Shown: positions 1 through 13,140, numbered from the stretch's first letter. The stretch is DNA of 64,000 bases from Stratiolaelaps scimitus (GCA_019614645.1 JABWDB010000034.1:2418001-2482000), one strand, 5' to 3'. The notes: generated by a model from the letters alone, not told the origin. Program-made: numbers and translations.

Positions 1-1117
1 CTTAACTCTTTAACCGTGGGGAACCGAGGCACAGCTAGCACAGGCCCGCAATCGAAGGTCGACTAAGTGGTGCGTTAATTTTATGTTATTGCCCCTCATC
101 TCACCTCTCTTCGAAGGCGCCGCCAGTTCGGAGGCTCTCACCTTATATCTCTGTTTGTGGCTTTACTACGAGTGGGCCTTCTGCTCGGGGTCCGGGGGGC
201 TAGCTGCACAGGCTGCACAGGCCCGCAGTGTTCAAGCGTGTCGTACCCAAATTGAGGCCAAAACGACCGCCACACCTCAGAGCAACCTCGACCCAGTGCG
301 TCGTTCAGAAGCACTCCCATGGCTGGGCGGGTGCGGGCCGATACAAGAGCGAGATGAGCAACGCACCGAGAGCCACCTCTACCACCTTAATATCGAAATC
401 AGAACAGGATTCGATGCGGAAGGCATAGTCGAAAATGGCAGCAGTGAACGCTCGATGTCGAGTAACATCTCTCTCTCTCGCTCTCTCGACCGCTCGAAGT
501 CCCATCCAGCCGCCGTGGCACGACAGGCTGCGGCAAGCGCTACTTGCCCCCCGAGGACGACTTTCAACTACAGCAGCTGCTATTGTCGGTGAGATACGCG
601 TGTGGCCAGATGAACAACAATAACAACGAGAAATGCTGCGAAACCTTGTATAGATTAAAGAAGACGCGTGAGAGATAATTCGAGAAGTCTTTTGTTGCCT
701 TTGAGAAAAGCTGATAATTCGAATGGACTAACGCTCACCATAGCGCACGTGCATATAGATGGGTCCGGACGACCTTGCAGTGCTTGGCATTATCCATGGG
801 GTTCCAAGTTCTCGGCGCGATCACCATGCCATCCCCGAGTTAATATCGAATGAATACGATCCGATTATGTCTAAGGGCTATGTATTCTGGGCTAATATTT
901 TGTCGCGAGTATGTCAGAAATTTTTTATATTTTTGTGTGGCAAAATCCGCTTTTGTGGACGTCGAGCTGACCGAATCATATGCACGTACAAGATAATATG
1001 ACTTGCACTATGGCGAGCCGCATACGCAGGGATTGCTATAGATTGCGTAGGCTATGTTCTTCTCGCACAAATCGGTTGGTCAAGGTCTACCGAATGGTTT
1101 AGATTTTGAGCGAAGTG
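1..1117. other. No supported gene; intergenic or intronic sequence
   Basis: Between about 80 and 600 several overlapping frames are open on both strands. This is the pattern of a stop-poor, GC-rich composition, and none of the peptides resembles a known family. A short CT-rich run lies at about 464-489. From about 850 the sequence becomes more AT-rich and leads into a SINE copy. No tRNA, rRNA or splice-supported exon was seen. Confidence 0.6.
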
Positions 1118-1256
1118 ATCGCGGAGGCCCGAATGGCTAAGGGTCCGGCTTTAATAAAAGCCGGAGGCCCCACGCTCGAGCCCCGCGACCTGGTGACATA
1201 ACAAGAAAACTTGAGCGTTGTAAAAATAATCTGCAGTTCGGTTAATGAAAGAGAAA
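1118..1256 (+). mobile_element. tRNA-derived SINE, family A, copy 1
   Basis: The first about 70 bases still fold like a class II (Ser/Leu-like) tRNA. A 6-bp acceptor stem can form between 1119-1124 (TCGCGG) and 1183-1188 (CCGCGA). An A-box-like stretch sits at about 1131-1143, and a long anticodon-type hairpin pairs 1144-1151 with 1158-1165. A degenerate B box lies at about 1172-1183, where the usual GGTTCGA has become GCTCGA and the T stem no longer pairs, so this is not a working tRNA gene. The body after the tRNA part (1194-1250: GACATA, then an AAGAAAACTT block, GTTGTAAAAA, a CAGTTCGGTTAATGAA block) matches the bodies of the elements at 13460 and 16155. No clear target-site duplication was found. 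Confidence 0.7.
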
Positions 1257-1871
1257 CTTCGTATGGTATCGTACACGACGCCGAAAATATACCCACAGGT
1301 AAGGCGGCATTGGTTAGACTTTTGCAGTAGGTCAGAGCAATTGATATTTTCCTTTTCGCATGTAGTGATTGCGTTTGCTTCGATTGTCTTCTCTCAAAAA
1401 TCGCATATGACGCAAAGTGAATCGGCCAAAAATATGGGAAACACCTCCATGAATATCAGCAATGTAGAAACTGCAGCCTTGGGATAAAATATCGGCTCCC
1501 TGTGCCATAGGATGTGGGTAACTTTGCTCGAGCGAATCTTCCCTTTACTGCTTTAGACGCCTCGAATACCTCTTTTAGGCTGGGTATTCAGACAATCTCC
1601 TTGCCTCTCCTGATTACTTCTGCATGTCGGCGTTCTCAACCGTGAAGAACCTGTTCATATAGCCTCATTGAAGTGCATTACTCAATTCCATTTGTTCGGG
1701 TGTCTTTACCCCAAATCAGACTGACGGTGGCCATAGAAGAGGGAGAGAGAGAGCACAGATCCACCAGCACTTGTAAATTTGCCTTTCGCGAGGCCACCTT
1801 TGCGAACGAGTTCTCAGTGAAACCTGGGACTTTCGGTGAGAGGGCTCAGGACTGGGCTGAGCAGCGCCTGA

Positions 1872-2075
1872 GTGGCGATGTTGAATGCTTTGCGAGCGAC
1901 GGTGGTGCGTTTCACGGACATCAACAGCAATGCCAACCCCCAAGAGCCGCCGCTGAAGGGAAATGTTTCCCTTGAGATCTTCAGCAGTGCTAATATCGCA
2001 AGAACCTATCATGAGCAGTTGTCAACGGCCAAAGCGGTACAGCACTCGATAGATGCAGGCGGCGCCGAGTTGTGA
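1872..2075 (+). CDS. Unrecognised possible coding segment, 67 codons
   Basis: An open segment ends in TGA at 2073-2075. An in-frame TGA lies immediately before its GTG, and the first ATG is at codon 3. The peptide has a balanced composition with no low-complexity runs (for example FTDINSNANPQEPPLKG and ARTYHEQLSTAKAVQH). I do not recognise a family. A second open frame (1673-1975) overlaps it in another phase, so at most one of the two can be coding. There is no convincing polypyrimidine tract or acceptor at its left edge. It could be a terminal exon, a decayed retrogene or chance. The evidence is composition only. Confidence 0.15.
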   Translation: MAMLNALRATVVRFTDINSNANPQEPPLKGNVSLEIFSSANIARTYHEQLSTAKAVQHSIDAGGAEL

Positions 2076-3182
2076 GGTTGCGTATATATAGTGACTCTGT
2101 CACTTTTTGCAGCGAGCTGCGGAATCGTCGTTTGAATCCACAGTGTGAATCCAACCAGGGCAATCTTAGATAGCTGTGCACCGGACAAAGCTGAATTCAG
2201 CCTTCTGCTGTGATGTTCTTTGCCCTCAAGCGATTTCGTTGAGATGTCGCACGAAGGCGGAGGGGGTCTTCATGTTGTGAGTCTTCTATTATGCATTTAT
2301 GTTTATGAATGTCTATTGCATGTGGGTCTAATATTAGACATACGTGCCGTTATGTTAAACCGGCAACCAAGCTCGAAACATCCGCCAGGCTGTTGTACAC
2401 AAACCGATCCGAGCCAACAAAAAGGCCGTCGCTGTTCGATTCGACTGATGTAAGCGCTTGATGCTGCACTCGCGTTATGAGGAGCCACTGCTGGATAGTG
2501 TCGTTTGTAAGCCCATACACGCTATCCAGCCACCGCCGCCCTCGCCGCCGCCTGGCGGATGGCAAGGCTTAGATGGCAGCCTTGTGGGGTTCCACGGGGG
2601 TGGTGCTGGCGCCTGCGTTCGAGGGGGAGAACCGTGCCAGGTCAGCGCTTTCTATTTCATATGAGTTGTTCGTTCATATTGCTTTCCCTATGTATATGTG
2701 CGACGTCGGCAGCTCAGCTCGGCTAGCTCTTATGCCGCCGCAACACAAGTGCGCGAATGTGTGCGTATTTTCAGCCCCCCACCGAGAGGGGCTCCGCCAG
2801 AGCCAACAGCTAGCCCCCTACGGGTAGGCGACGCTACACAGCGAAGACATAAAGCTCGGCGCGAGGCTGTTATGCCGTCCGTTGTCCACAACGGCGGCGT
2901 GCACCGCGCCGTGCACCGCGCGCCTACCACCAGTATCACTTCTATTACTACTAGTCACGGGCGTTGTCGTTGCCGTTGTCGTTGTCGTCGATGAGATTAA
3001 TCCTGGGGGTGCGAGGCTTTTCGGCAAACCGTTGGCAGTTTGCTGTGGCCCTGCGCGACGTTCGCCACTCCTTGCGATGACCTTGCTGAAATAACGCTTG
3101 CGCGGCTGGCTCGCTCGCTCGCTAGCTCGTGTACAAGTACTTTCGGGGGCTCTCCTCTCAACGGGAACACTCGTTGGGGCTG

Positions 3183-3229
3183 TCTTTCTCTCGCTATCTC
3201 TCTCCCTCTCTCGCTGTCTCTCTCTCGTT
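3183..3229. repeat. CT-rich simple repeat
   Basis: Imperfect CT dinucleotide run with occasional G and A interruptions. It produces Ser/Leu-rich peptides in overlapping frames. Confidence 0.85.
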
Positions 3230-4795
3230 TTGCTCAAACTATACTGGCCAGGAGGCTGTACCCCTCGAGGAGACCGGTGGAGCCGCTTTCGTTCGAACGA
3301 AGCGAGGCCGAAGCCGCTCTGGAGCAGGTTTGGCTCGTCGGCATGGAGATGCCGGCGCAAGTTGCCCCGTAGTCAGCACTTTGGCCTCGCTCCGCGGTTG
3401 GGCAGGCCCTGGAAATGGGGGATGGCCCTTGCGTCCCCTCGTCGTACGTCCCCTTGGCCTTTTCCGCAAAGCCTTCCATTTTAAGGGAAGACGACGGCTA
3501 GCTTATACCGCCATCAAGCCAAGCGGCCGCCAGGCGAACCAGCGGTAGTGGCTGCATCGGCTACTGAAGTCTGCTTACATTCCGCCACTGGCGGGGGCGA
3601 GCTGTTTACTAGCCGAGATGCCTGCCGCCGCCGTCGCCGCCGCTCACTAGGGCTTATAGGGTAGTGCTGGTCGTGGGTTCGCGGCCTCACGGGTCGGCTT
3701 GTGCGGATAGATTGCCGCGGAGCGAATGGGTATGGATCTGCTCTAAGCCGCAATTGAGGCCATGTGCTGGCTACTTGCTTTTCTTGCCTTAGCTTTGAAA
3801 GGCAAGCTTGGCGACGTGCGCGAAGCGATCAAAAGGCTAAACAAGTTTGCCCTCGACCCCCTGTTCGACCGACCCCGGTTCCGAGCTCCAAGCTCGGTGG
3901 TTTGCCCGGGTATGGGAATCGCCATCCGGTTGGCGCTCCTTTCCTTCCCCTCAAGATACCGTCGTTCTACAACCGACAACGTAACAGCAGACAACGTCAC
4001 CGCCGTCGTTGCTCATCGGCAGAGCTCTCTACTCGCTTTTCATCTCGTCGCCTGGTGCAAGGCCCAAAACCAGAGGCCACCGCGAGGCGCTAGAAGCGAG
4101 CAAGCAGCTCTAAAAGCGTCACGGGACGATTGCCGGCCGACAGAGAGCGAACATTCACAAGATCCACGGAGACACATACGTGCGCACAGACCCACATTCT
4201 CACACGGACAGAGAGACACCGCTGGGTGGTAGTTGCGGCAGCACTTTAAACTTTGCAAAGCTTCGCAGCGGGCTCGTAGTCGCCCGTTGTCTGGCACCAC
4301 CCTGCACTTCGCCGTTTGTCGACGGGTGATCGCGCCTGCCTGCCTGCCTGTCGCCCGCTCGCGGTGGAAACCGCCGTCCGCTGTCCGAAAACAAATAAAA
4401 TTCGCCTCACGCTCGCCTTGCCTTGCCTAGCGGCTGCGGAGCTGCTGGGATCCTGCGGGTTCTCGGGACGGTGCATTCTCGAGTTAGATCTCTATGGACG
4501 TTCTCACTACGTCTCCCTCACTCGCGCACTAGCTAGCGTCGGATCGGCAAGTTATCAGCACCACCAAGGGCGCGTTGGTAAACCCCTTGAAAACTGGCTG
4601 CTTTGCCAGATGGGTCTGAGTCTTCGAGTTCGACGCTAAGGGTCAAAAACGGGGGTACCGCCCCCCAGGCCGACTGCGAGACTCATTCGTCGACAATTCG
4701 GATCGTCGACCGTTCTGGAATTAAACACGTCGGCAGGGAATTCGATAATGAGCTGCTCTCTGCTCTGCGGGGAGGGGGGGGGCTTTTCGCAGGCT

Positions 4796-4818
4796 GGCCG
4801 GCCGGCCGGCCGGCCGGC
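4796..4818. repeat. GGCC tetranucleotide tract
   Basis: About five perfect GGCC units in a row. It is the first of at least seven such tracts in the window (others near 6527, 12459, 32465, 35339, 35412 and 51177). Confidence 0.9.
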
Positions 4819-5047
4819 GGACGATCCGGCTGGTGACCCTGGCGATGCTCGAGAACTGGCGAAGAGACCGCGCAGAGATGAGCGGTCGCGCGGAGCAGGA
4901 AACACGGCACGGGGGACGAGGGAATTCCTAGGGGTGCTGCTCACTGGAGGGAGCGACATCTACGAAGGATCACCTCGTCGAGCGAAATCGTAGCCGGCGA
5001 ACGCAGCGACGTGCACGCTTTGCGGAGAAATGCCGGGGACGTCCTAA

Positions 5048-5398
5048 TGCATTCATGTTGCCTGTGCGGTGGCGAAGAATGTGCTTCGCTCCACGGCAAA
5101 TGCAGATGGTCTCCGAGCTAATTGGGGCGAGAACATAGGCAGTGTTTATAGACACTACGTGGCAGTGTCTATTAGAATAGAGCAGCAAACACATAAACAA
5201 CAACGCTATGCATGGTTGCATATAGTATGTGATCTGCTCGAATGTGTTGTTTTCAGCTGGATGAAACACTTCAATCATGTTTGCTTCGTAAATTTCTTTT
5301 TCCTCGAAGCTAGACAGATGGTTGTTCCATATTACCGTGTCGAGTATAGTGCACAGTATTCAAGGCCTGCAACAATGACGGAAAAACGTTCCGTTTGA
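5048..5398 (+). CDS. Unrecognised open segment in an AT-richer island
   Basis: The frame is open from just after a TAA at 5045-5047 to a TGA at 5396-5398, 116 codons before the stop. The only ATG codons are late, so an in-frame GTG at 5069 is the earliest plausible start if this is a single exon. The peptide is mixed in composition with a hydrophobic middle (about residues 55-85 of the open segment) and aromatic residues, and it resembles nothing I know. Base composition differs from the GC-rich flanks, as in other islands here that hold transposon remnants. It could be part of an old transposon or chance. Confidence 0.15.
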   Translation, partial: CIHVACAVAKNVLRSTANADGLRANWGENIGSVYRHYVAVSIRIEQQTHKQQRYAWLHIVCDLLECVVFSWMKHFNHVCFVNFFFLEARQMVVPYYRVEYSAQYSRPATMTEKRSV

Positions 5399-6526
5399 CC
5401 AACCACTCTTCCAGTCAATACTGGCATAGATATGCTTGGAGTGTTCCAGATATCCAGTTATCTGTTCTGTGGCTCTTATGGGCACTATGGAAGTCAATAG
5501 ACGAACCAATGTGGTGGTCAACGAAGACAATCTCAGCCGTGTCGCTCATGCTCCCGAAATAGTACATATCTGATATCAGACAATCGTTCGACAACCCACT
5601 TGGTTCGATCACGACAGCGACGACGTGCACACTTGAGGACCAACTCGGTCGATCGAACCCGATTCAACCCCTGGGTTCAACGTCAGACTGGCCAGCATCT
5701 CTTTCGTAGCCGACGTTACCGCCCTAGAGGCAAGTAGCTGTAGGCGTTGTACACAGCCGAACGAGACTACCATAGAAACGCTTCGAGCCGCAGCGAAAAG
5801 GACTGCTGAGAGCTGACCGAACAGAGGACGGGTTAAGGGTAGGGGCTCAGTTTGGCAAAAAGCAAATCCAGCCGAGTGCAGGCACGAGATGGTGACGCAA
5901 GCGGACGAGGCAGCAGGGAGGGCGAGAGAGCTAGCTAGCTACGACCGATCGAGACACGATCGGCCGCAGGGCGGCCCACGGTTAATTCAAACGGGGACCA
6001 ATGGGTCGGTCAACCGCGATTGGGTGGGAAGTGGCACCACCGCGTAGCCACGTCGTCGTCCGGCTCGAAGGGTGATCCTGGCCAGTGGCACTGGCAGACA
6101 TAGTGACGGTGTTAGTACAACACCCACACGGGTCGGCTTGGCTCGACCCGGAGTGGGGACGGCATTCAGGATAACGCATTTAGAGAATAATCATCGTAGT
6201 CCTCTCGGTTGTTGTCGTCGTCGTCTTCGTCGTGTCTTTCACGAGGGTCTCGGGTACAAATCGAGACGAGGTGGAGATAGGCGCTCGGCGTCGCGACGAG
6301 AGCCTCAACTCGTTCTCTCTGTCGTTCTGTTCCTCTCCGACATTGCTCTCTGCCTCTATATCTCCCTCTATCGCTCTCTGTGCGGCCTCCTCCTAGTCCT
6401 CCTCCTGGACCCCGATGCTCTATCACTTTTCGCCACTAGGCCCAGCTCCTCTCTCCACCTCACTACGGCGTTCATTCCCCGTCCGCCGCCACCGCCATCT
6501 CCGGCGCCCGAAGAAAATCCTAGCCA

Positions 6527-6542
6527 GCCGGCCGGCCGGCCG
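6527..6542. repeat. GGCC tetranucleotide tract
   Basis: Four perfect units of the GGCC repeat inside GC-rich sequence. Confidence 0.85.
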
Positions 6543-8479
6543 TCCTCCCTGATTCGTCGCGAACGCTAGAAGGGAAAGGCTCGACAAGGAGCACAGGAGG
6601 AGAAGGCCGGCTCCGTTACCGCCTGCGCTCTTCGAGAGCAAGGAGTCGATAAGAAACAAAGGATGGTAGCGCACTGCTGTAGCGCTGTCGCGCACTGGCA
6701 TCCTCCATTAGGAGATTGAAGTGCCGCCAGCGCTCCGCGTCTTCCTCGTTCACGAGAACAACGCAAACGTTCAAGCAGCAGCAGCGGCGGTGGCGCCGGC
6801 AGCCGTAGCGGTAACAGCGCTCAACGGGAATAGCGGTTGCGGCGCCCTCGTCGCCAGCCACGCTCGGCCAGCGTCCTTTTCCGGCGCCGTCGCCTGCGTC
6901 CCGTTCCATTGCATGCCCACTTCGTTCAGTCGACCCCCGACCCCCTCCCCCCCCCACCAATAGGAGAACATAAATCTAACTAAGAATAAATGCACATTAA
7001 AAATTCCTTGTCGTCGCTGCTGCTGCTTGCTTCTATTGCTTGGGCGCTGCTGGTGCTGGTGCAATCGTTGCTACTGACGCACTGCGACCGCCCGGGAAGT
7101 TGTCGTCTCGCTTTGCTTTGTTTGATGTTCGTACGTCGGTCGGACGGTTGTCGTTTGGAGGATCGGTGTCCGATGTGGGATGTTGGGAGTTGGAAGCTAT
7201 GAGAAGCGGGCGGGCAGGGAGTAAGGGCGGCTGTAAGGAAGGCGGTGGCGGCGGCGGCGCTGCGGGCGCCGTTCATCAGTTTAGATTGAGGACCCCGAGG
7301 GCCCGAAGGGAGGGAAAGCGACATCGATGCAGCGAAGCGCCGGCCGCCGCTCAGCCACTGAATATCCAAAGGTCTTCTTCCTTTTCCTTGGCTTGTTCTC
7401 GAGGGGGCTTCCACCGATGGAATCAAAGAGACCCCGAATCCCAGCTGCCCGACGAGACGCACTCGAGAAACCCTGGTTCCGAGGACTGCCTTCCGATAGA
7501 GCAGGGGACAGCCGGCAGAAGCTGGTAGGAGCAGGCTCCAAGGCTAGTGTGCCAAAGTGGATCGCTCCCTAGTCTCGGTGTTCGCAGAGCCGTTGGTTGG
7601 CGCTACGACTGCTGCCACGTCAAACGGGATCATAGGGTTGGGACGAGGCTTGGATAAGCAGGGGTTCCAGCAAGCGCTGCCAAGACTACGTAAAACTGGA
7701 AGCTCCCCGAAACCAAGACGGGGCAGGGAGAGACCAGAGGGGTGTCTCTTGTCCCTACCGTCGCCGGTGTCCTCACACCCATGGATGGAAAGGATATAAG
7801 AGACGCACGGTGAAGGGCAGGCACATCGAACAGCGGCCGCGAGGAGCCAACCAACCCGACGGGCATCATTCGCCGTCCTGCCGAGCGAGCGAGCGAGTCA
7901 AGGTGAGAGGAGGACTTGACTTGTGTTCGCGGCTGATTGTTCCGGCTGGACAGACACGAGGATGACAGTTTTTTTTTTATTATATACACACACATACACA
8001 CACGCACGAAGAAGTGGCACCAGTCCAGCAGCAGGCAGGAATGAAAGTATAACATGATGATGCTGAGAGAAGTGGAGGACAAAAAAACGGCACAAAGGTA
8101 GCGAGCTCGGGGTGCGGGGGCTGGAGGGTACTGGCGGAGAAGGAAACGACACGAGACACGAACGAGCGCGGACCTGCGTTGAGAGACCGTTGACATCCCG
8201 TGCCATGAGCGGGAGCCATGGCAGCAGAACAGCGGCTGGCCTACCTTCGCACACTGGCCTGTCCGACGTTAGCCCTCTCATGGGCACTCACACAAATGAC
8301 AAGACGCCGCCGCCGCCGCCGACTAAGGCTACTTTTCCAGCATGGTAAAGGGTGCGGACAGACAGAATGACAGAATGTACGCGGGCGGGCGGGCTTCAGA
8401 GTGTTCGCGGCAGACGCAAACGCCGTAGGATGTCTGCACGGGATGCGCGCGTTTCGCAACATGATGATTTCGACGTTTT

Positions 8480-8483
<4 letters not shown>

Positions 8484-8511
<28 letters not shown>
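8484..8511. repeat. TA dinucleotide tract
   Basis: About 28 bp of uninterrupted AT alternation. Confidence 0.95.
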
Positions 8512-8517
<6 letters not shown>

Positions 8518-9881
8518 TGAGTTAATGTGATCTGGTCCCGCATTCAACGCTGCTGCTCGCACAACGCGAAACTTCAAAAATGCCTAAGGTCTCCGTTAAT
8601 GAATGTGTAACGGTTGCAGCATCTCGGCAGGGTTCTTTGATAGATTCGACTATTTTGTTTTTCTGTACCCCTCAGCTATTTACACTTCCTCTCCTCTGAG
8701 GTCGCTCTCTCTCTCTCTCGTGATGGTAAAAAACGCCAGTTACTGTGAACATTGGCAACTATATTGTCAAGCCAAATCGCGATTCACTTAAGGAGCTGCG
8801 TCCGTGCGCTTTGTCGTCCACCATGCCGTAATTTTTTGCATGCTAAACTATACCATCGCTTACACGCAGATGCGTTTCGAAGTCCCAGAAAAGAGCACAA
8901 ATGTGTGTCTGGTCGCAGCTGTGTTTTCTGTAGTTGCCATGAGCTCTTCCCACCGGGTTTCCCCGAGCCTCTGGAATGAATTAGTCATCGACATCTATCT
9001 GTCGTTATTCTTACCCAATTCTCGGTGTGCCTTCGTTTGTGCGTATTGCTGAACATCTGGTGGATAACCAGCTCAGCAAAGGAGAACTTTTTTCTATGTG
9101 CCCTCCACCTGCCAGGTTGCCTTGGACCCTCTATTTCGTGCTACTGGTTACGAACCCCGCTCGTCATCAGCGTCCCTGCTGGCATTCGAGCGCGGCAAAA
9201 TCCTCCCGCATATCTACCTATCTCTCTGTTCTCCTATGGTACAAACGATGTGTTTCATGTATGCTATGCGATTTATCGTTCCGTTGCAGAGCCCGCCCAC
9301 GAAGCTAGAGACTGTCTGGAGAATCAGAAACAGTAGAAGGCCTTAGCCTTTGGCTGATGCTGTCCGTTCCCTTTCGTTGCTCGCTGTTCCCCGATCTTGT
9401 CGCGCCCGATTTGTCTCACCTGCATATCCAATTTTGACCCTGAGCCGTCGAATTAGTGCAATTATGAAGCAGCTTTCCATCGCTCGGACCAGCAGGAAGG
9501 ACTTTCTCGTTTTTCCCGGATTTTCTCTCGCGTTCACCCTTCGGGGCAGGCACGACCTTCTCACGGCCGTTGCCGGCGCCCCTGTTAGCTGTCACCTGGT
9601 AGCACGTTCTCGCAGAAGCTCTGCAGCTACGCATCTCATAATGTTAGCCGGCGTCCACGGGAGGGCGAGACGAGGGTCGAAGCTGTGAACTTTTGCTCAC
9701 TAGTTCGCCCGCTCGAGACTAAGCTAAGCTAAGTTGAGCTCGCCATTCTCAGCCCTCATACTCACTCTCTGCACAGGCTCCCGTGTACTAACTCAGTGAG
9801 CACTCCTCCATCCCCATATGTTACCTATCCTGCTTCGATCTGGTTTTCCTGGCCTCTTCCTTATCCTCAGAGAAGGGGAGC

Positions 9882-9910
9882 GAGAGAGAGAGAGAGAGAG
9901 AGAGATAGAG
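9882..9910. repeat. GA dinucleotide tract
   Basis: About 29 bp of GA repeat with a single interruption near the right end. Confidence 0.9.
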
Positions 9911-10740
9911 AAATATGCCGCTGTCGTCAATCGTAGCAGCAGCTAGTGGCTAGAATCACGACACTACGTGCGCAGGGTATCCAGGGTTTGCTCGCATTCG
10001 TCGAACGTGGCTGACAGCGTGGCGGGTCGGGTCGAGCCGGACAGCCAGCAAAGGCGCGTTCCAGCTTCGACGTCGGACGAGTACCCGGGTCCTGTATCAT
10101 CGCTTGGCCACCGGCGAGCTTGTCGGTGCCTCCTGCCTGGCTCCTCCTAGTCTAGTTAGTGGCGGGCGGCGGCCTGACAAGCACAAACTGTGCATGGGGG
10201 AGCCAGGAGCTGCGTGTCCATACAGACGCGCATATCCGCGCGTGATGCCTGGCTCTGTTGGCTGGTCTCGCTGCTATTCGAACGCGTGTGCGAACGAATA
10301 TGCTACTGACAATAATGATGATTATGATGATGTGTGTGTGTCTGGGCCGTCTATAGGTACGCGATTGTGTGTGGCCATTGTTATTATTGGCATTATCAGC
10401 TGGTCGACGCTGGTGGCGCATCCCAGCATTCGGGGCGGTATTCGGCTAAGATAAAACTTATTAGGAGGAGAACGCCGCCACCGCCGCCGCCTCTGCTGCC
10501 GGCACACTATCAGCTTTGGCTGAGCTAGCCAGCTCGATAGCGTTAGCTGGAAGCAGCCTGCGAGCTTGAGGATTTGGGGGCGGTGGCTCGACTGGTGTCG
10601 TATACTTCTCCCCCAGTGCTGTTCCGTGTTGGGACCCCCCCCCCCCCGTATATGGTTGACCCCTGAATGTGCGTGATGTGCATGTGTGTGCCCTGGCTCA
10701 TTCCACTAGTCCGCAACGTGTATAGATGCCCAGTGAGCTC

Positions 10741-10773
10741 CCTCTCTCTCTCTCTGTCTCTCTCTCTCTCTCC
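10741..10773. repeat. CT dinucleotide tract
   Basis: CT repeat interrupted once by GT in the middle. Confidence 0.9.
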
Positions 10774-11479
10774 GAGGGCTGGGGTGGTGTACAACAGCGC
10801 GCTGTGCCGGAGCTCCGACCCAACAATGATGATTATTCATTAATAATCCGTTTATCGCCAGAGTATCACCGATGGCCCTCAAAGTTTGGACCACTTTTTG
10901 TCTCCCCATCCGGCCGCGCTCCCGCAGGCGGCCATCGTCGCCGTACGCTGCGTCCACACAACGGTCGGTCTCTAGCGTCGCTGTCTACTCTTCGTCACAG
11001 CTGATGCCGCAGGGGATCGAAAGGGCCTCAGCAGGTTCTATGTCGCACAGTTCTCTCTCTCGCTCTCTCTCTTCCTCTTTAGGACTTTACCGTCACTATC
11101 GTTGGGGCTTGCGCATGGTAGTCTCGTTGAGACCTACCCTGTCCTACACACCGGCAAGCAGCGGCGGGCACACCGAAGAGCCTCGTTTGACCAAGCCTAG
11201 CCTAATTTAGGCTTGGTTGACACCGAGATTCGTGCGCACGGGTCCGCGTGCACGATCGACGCTTGGGGCGCTCATTTGCTAGCGGACGTCCGCCGTGATA
11301 CCTTGGACAGATTGCCTTTTTAATCCCGTACAACACTATCGCTATTATCATCGCTCTGGCCGAGCGATCGGCCAAATGTCTAATCCCAGTGCCTGCTGCA
11401 CTAAGCGCCTACTCGTCAACGACATAAGCAGCAGGACGCTATGCTGTCTAACCAGCGTCGACGGCGATCCCACGAGCTG

Positions 11480-13140
11480 CTGCGGCTCCTGTTGCTATGG
11501 TGTGCAGCAAAAAAAGGTTGTTATCTCTGCTTATGGTCACCGTTATCTCTGCTTAAGACATGCTGAATTATCTGGTATAATATTACTGTATAGCAAGTAA
11601 ATTGGTTTAATAGGTCCGGAGTGATTGAGTTGTATTTTTTAAGGCAATCAGAGTTCATGTGTACTGCTCCGAGCTACAAGAACACAATTACCTAAACGTT
11701 GTGGGCAATACTGTCTCTTACGAGAATTGAGGCTGAGAATGTCGTGTATATAACTACAACCACGGTTGCTGCGCATGATCCAAGGAACCGGTCAGAGTCG
11801 CTGCGGTGTCCTTCATTTTATTCAGCAATGTATAAGAATCTCTATAGTCCACTTGTCAGTGGATCTATCAGTGAGCATCTAAGTATACCCGCAGGAGATC
11901 GAACTATTATACTATTCTGGGACATTTTTCACTTCGAAGGCCGTCGACCACAACGTGCACGCTCGTTCCGATGTTCAATCAGATTTACACCAGCTAAATG
12001 AAGCTATTTCCAATCAACGAATCGAAAACGCTTAGTCTTTTCCACGTGATCATCTAAGGGATTCTATACACAAACTTGCATGTTTGCAAAATACACCCTG
12101 TACGTTCGTCTGTCTTTCCTACGAAGAGAGGATCCACTCTTCGATCCCTGATCAGTCTGCTCAGATCTCGTCATGCCTTTGATCAGATGCGACGACGGCG
12201 TGTCGATTCGGCTCGATCTTGTAGCGCAGAGCTGCCTCACTCCGCATAAACAAATTTGCCTTCTTAATTTGCTATGCATTGGCTACTCGATAGATGCTTC
12301 GGTGTACGCATTCGACTGCTAGCGAGCGATGGCGGGGACATCAACGGCAACGGAAGCCAGCTCGGATGGAAGAGAATCACCCCCGTCCGTGCCGGGGGTG
12401 CCAGGGGTGCTTCTTAGGGGTTAGGGATTGCGAGCAATCTTGCTTGCTGGATGGCTTGCCGGCCGGCCGGTCGGCCGGCTCCCACCAACCGGAATAGGCA
12501 CCGACAAGCGCTGATAGCGGCCGTGTGATGCCGAGTTCCGCGAGACGCTCATCGCCCCCTGCATGTGGACAGACAGGCAAGCAGGCCAACAAGCAGGCGA
12601 CGTCAGAATTGTTGGTACCGCTGCTGCTGCGGCTGTCGTCATGCGCGGCTCCCCCCACCTCACTCGCCCTGTCTATGCAATAACGGCACATACCGCGGAC
12701 CCCAACACTATTCCGTGGTGCCCTGTTCAGCCATACTCGGCGGTCTCGGCTCGACTCGGCGCGGACAGCCTTGTCCCAGCGGCCGGGCCAGTGACGTGCT
12801 ACATTTGTTCGTGCATACCACCAATACGATACATAGTAGTAATACATATTTCCCATGCTCAGTCAGTCAGGATTACCCCCACCATCCTATCCCCCGCTGT
12901 TGTCGTTCCGTTGGCCCTCCGCCAGTCGGACAGTCCTGCTCAGCCAGACACGAGCGGGGGTTCGCCTTCGTCTCGCCTCATGCTACCCCTCTAACGTCAC
13001 CCTCCACTCCACCTCTTCGTCGTGCTGGACCGGCCTCCTCTGCCCTTTCAACAGCGATGGAACGTATCCGAGGAAAGCACTTATCGGGCCGCCACTTCAC
13101 TAGCTGACTGCTACCACAAATGCTGCAGCTTCGACAGCCG
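11480..13140. other. Mixed-composition stretch without a supported gene
   Basis: AT-richer up to about 12.3 kb, then GC-rich. A 14-bp direct repeat (GTTATCTCTGCTTA) occurs at 11520-11533 and again at 11542-11555, with a period of 22 bp. A broken GGCC tract lies at 12459-12479. Open frames at 12.56-13.10 kb overlap in two phases on the same strand, which argues against either being coding. Confidence 0.5.
12459..12479. repeat. Interrupted GGCC tract
   Basis: GGCC units with one GGTC interruption. Confidence 0.8.

Larger units (their letters stand above)
1257..5040. other. GC-rich block without a supported gene
   Basis: Several frames are open at once on both strands (for example around 2.8-3.5 and 3.7-4.3 kb), and the peptides are rich in Arg, Ser, Pro and Ala with no recognisable domain. 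A GTTGTC/GTTGCC hexamer run lies at about 2964-2992, a CT-rich tract at about 3183-3229, a CCTG run at about 4336-4352 and a GGCC run at 4796-4818. One more protein-like segment (1872-2075) is listed separately. Confidence 0.5.
5640..11480. other. GC-rich block without a supported gene
   Basis: Overlapping frames are open on both strands, especially at 6.0-7.6 and 7.6-8.3 kb. Products are dominated by Arg/Ser/Pro/Gly and none shows a recognisable domain. Simple repeats within it include a GGCC tract (6527-6542), a GAGC run near 7882, a TA tract (8484-8511), GA and CT tracts (9882-9910, 10741-10773) and a poly-C run near 10637. A 10-bp stem hairpin at 11190-11217 is close to chance level. Confidence 0.5.

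Noticed and set aside
1119..1188. Possible tRNA-Ser/Leu-like gene on the plus strand
   Set aside because: The acceptor stem pairs, but the T stem does not, the TTC of the T loop is lost and the downstream body is shared with two other loci.
11190..11217. 10-bp stem, 8-nt loop inverted repeat
   Set aside because: Near chance level, with no associated feature.
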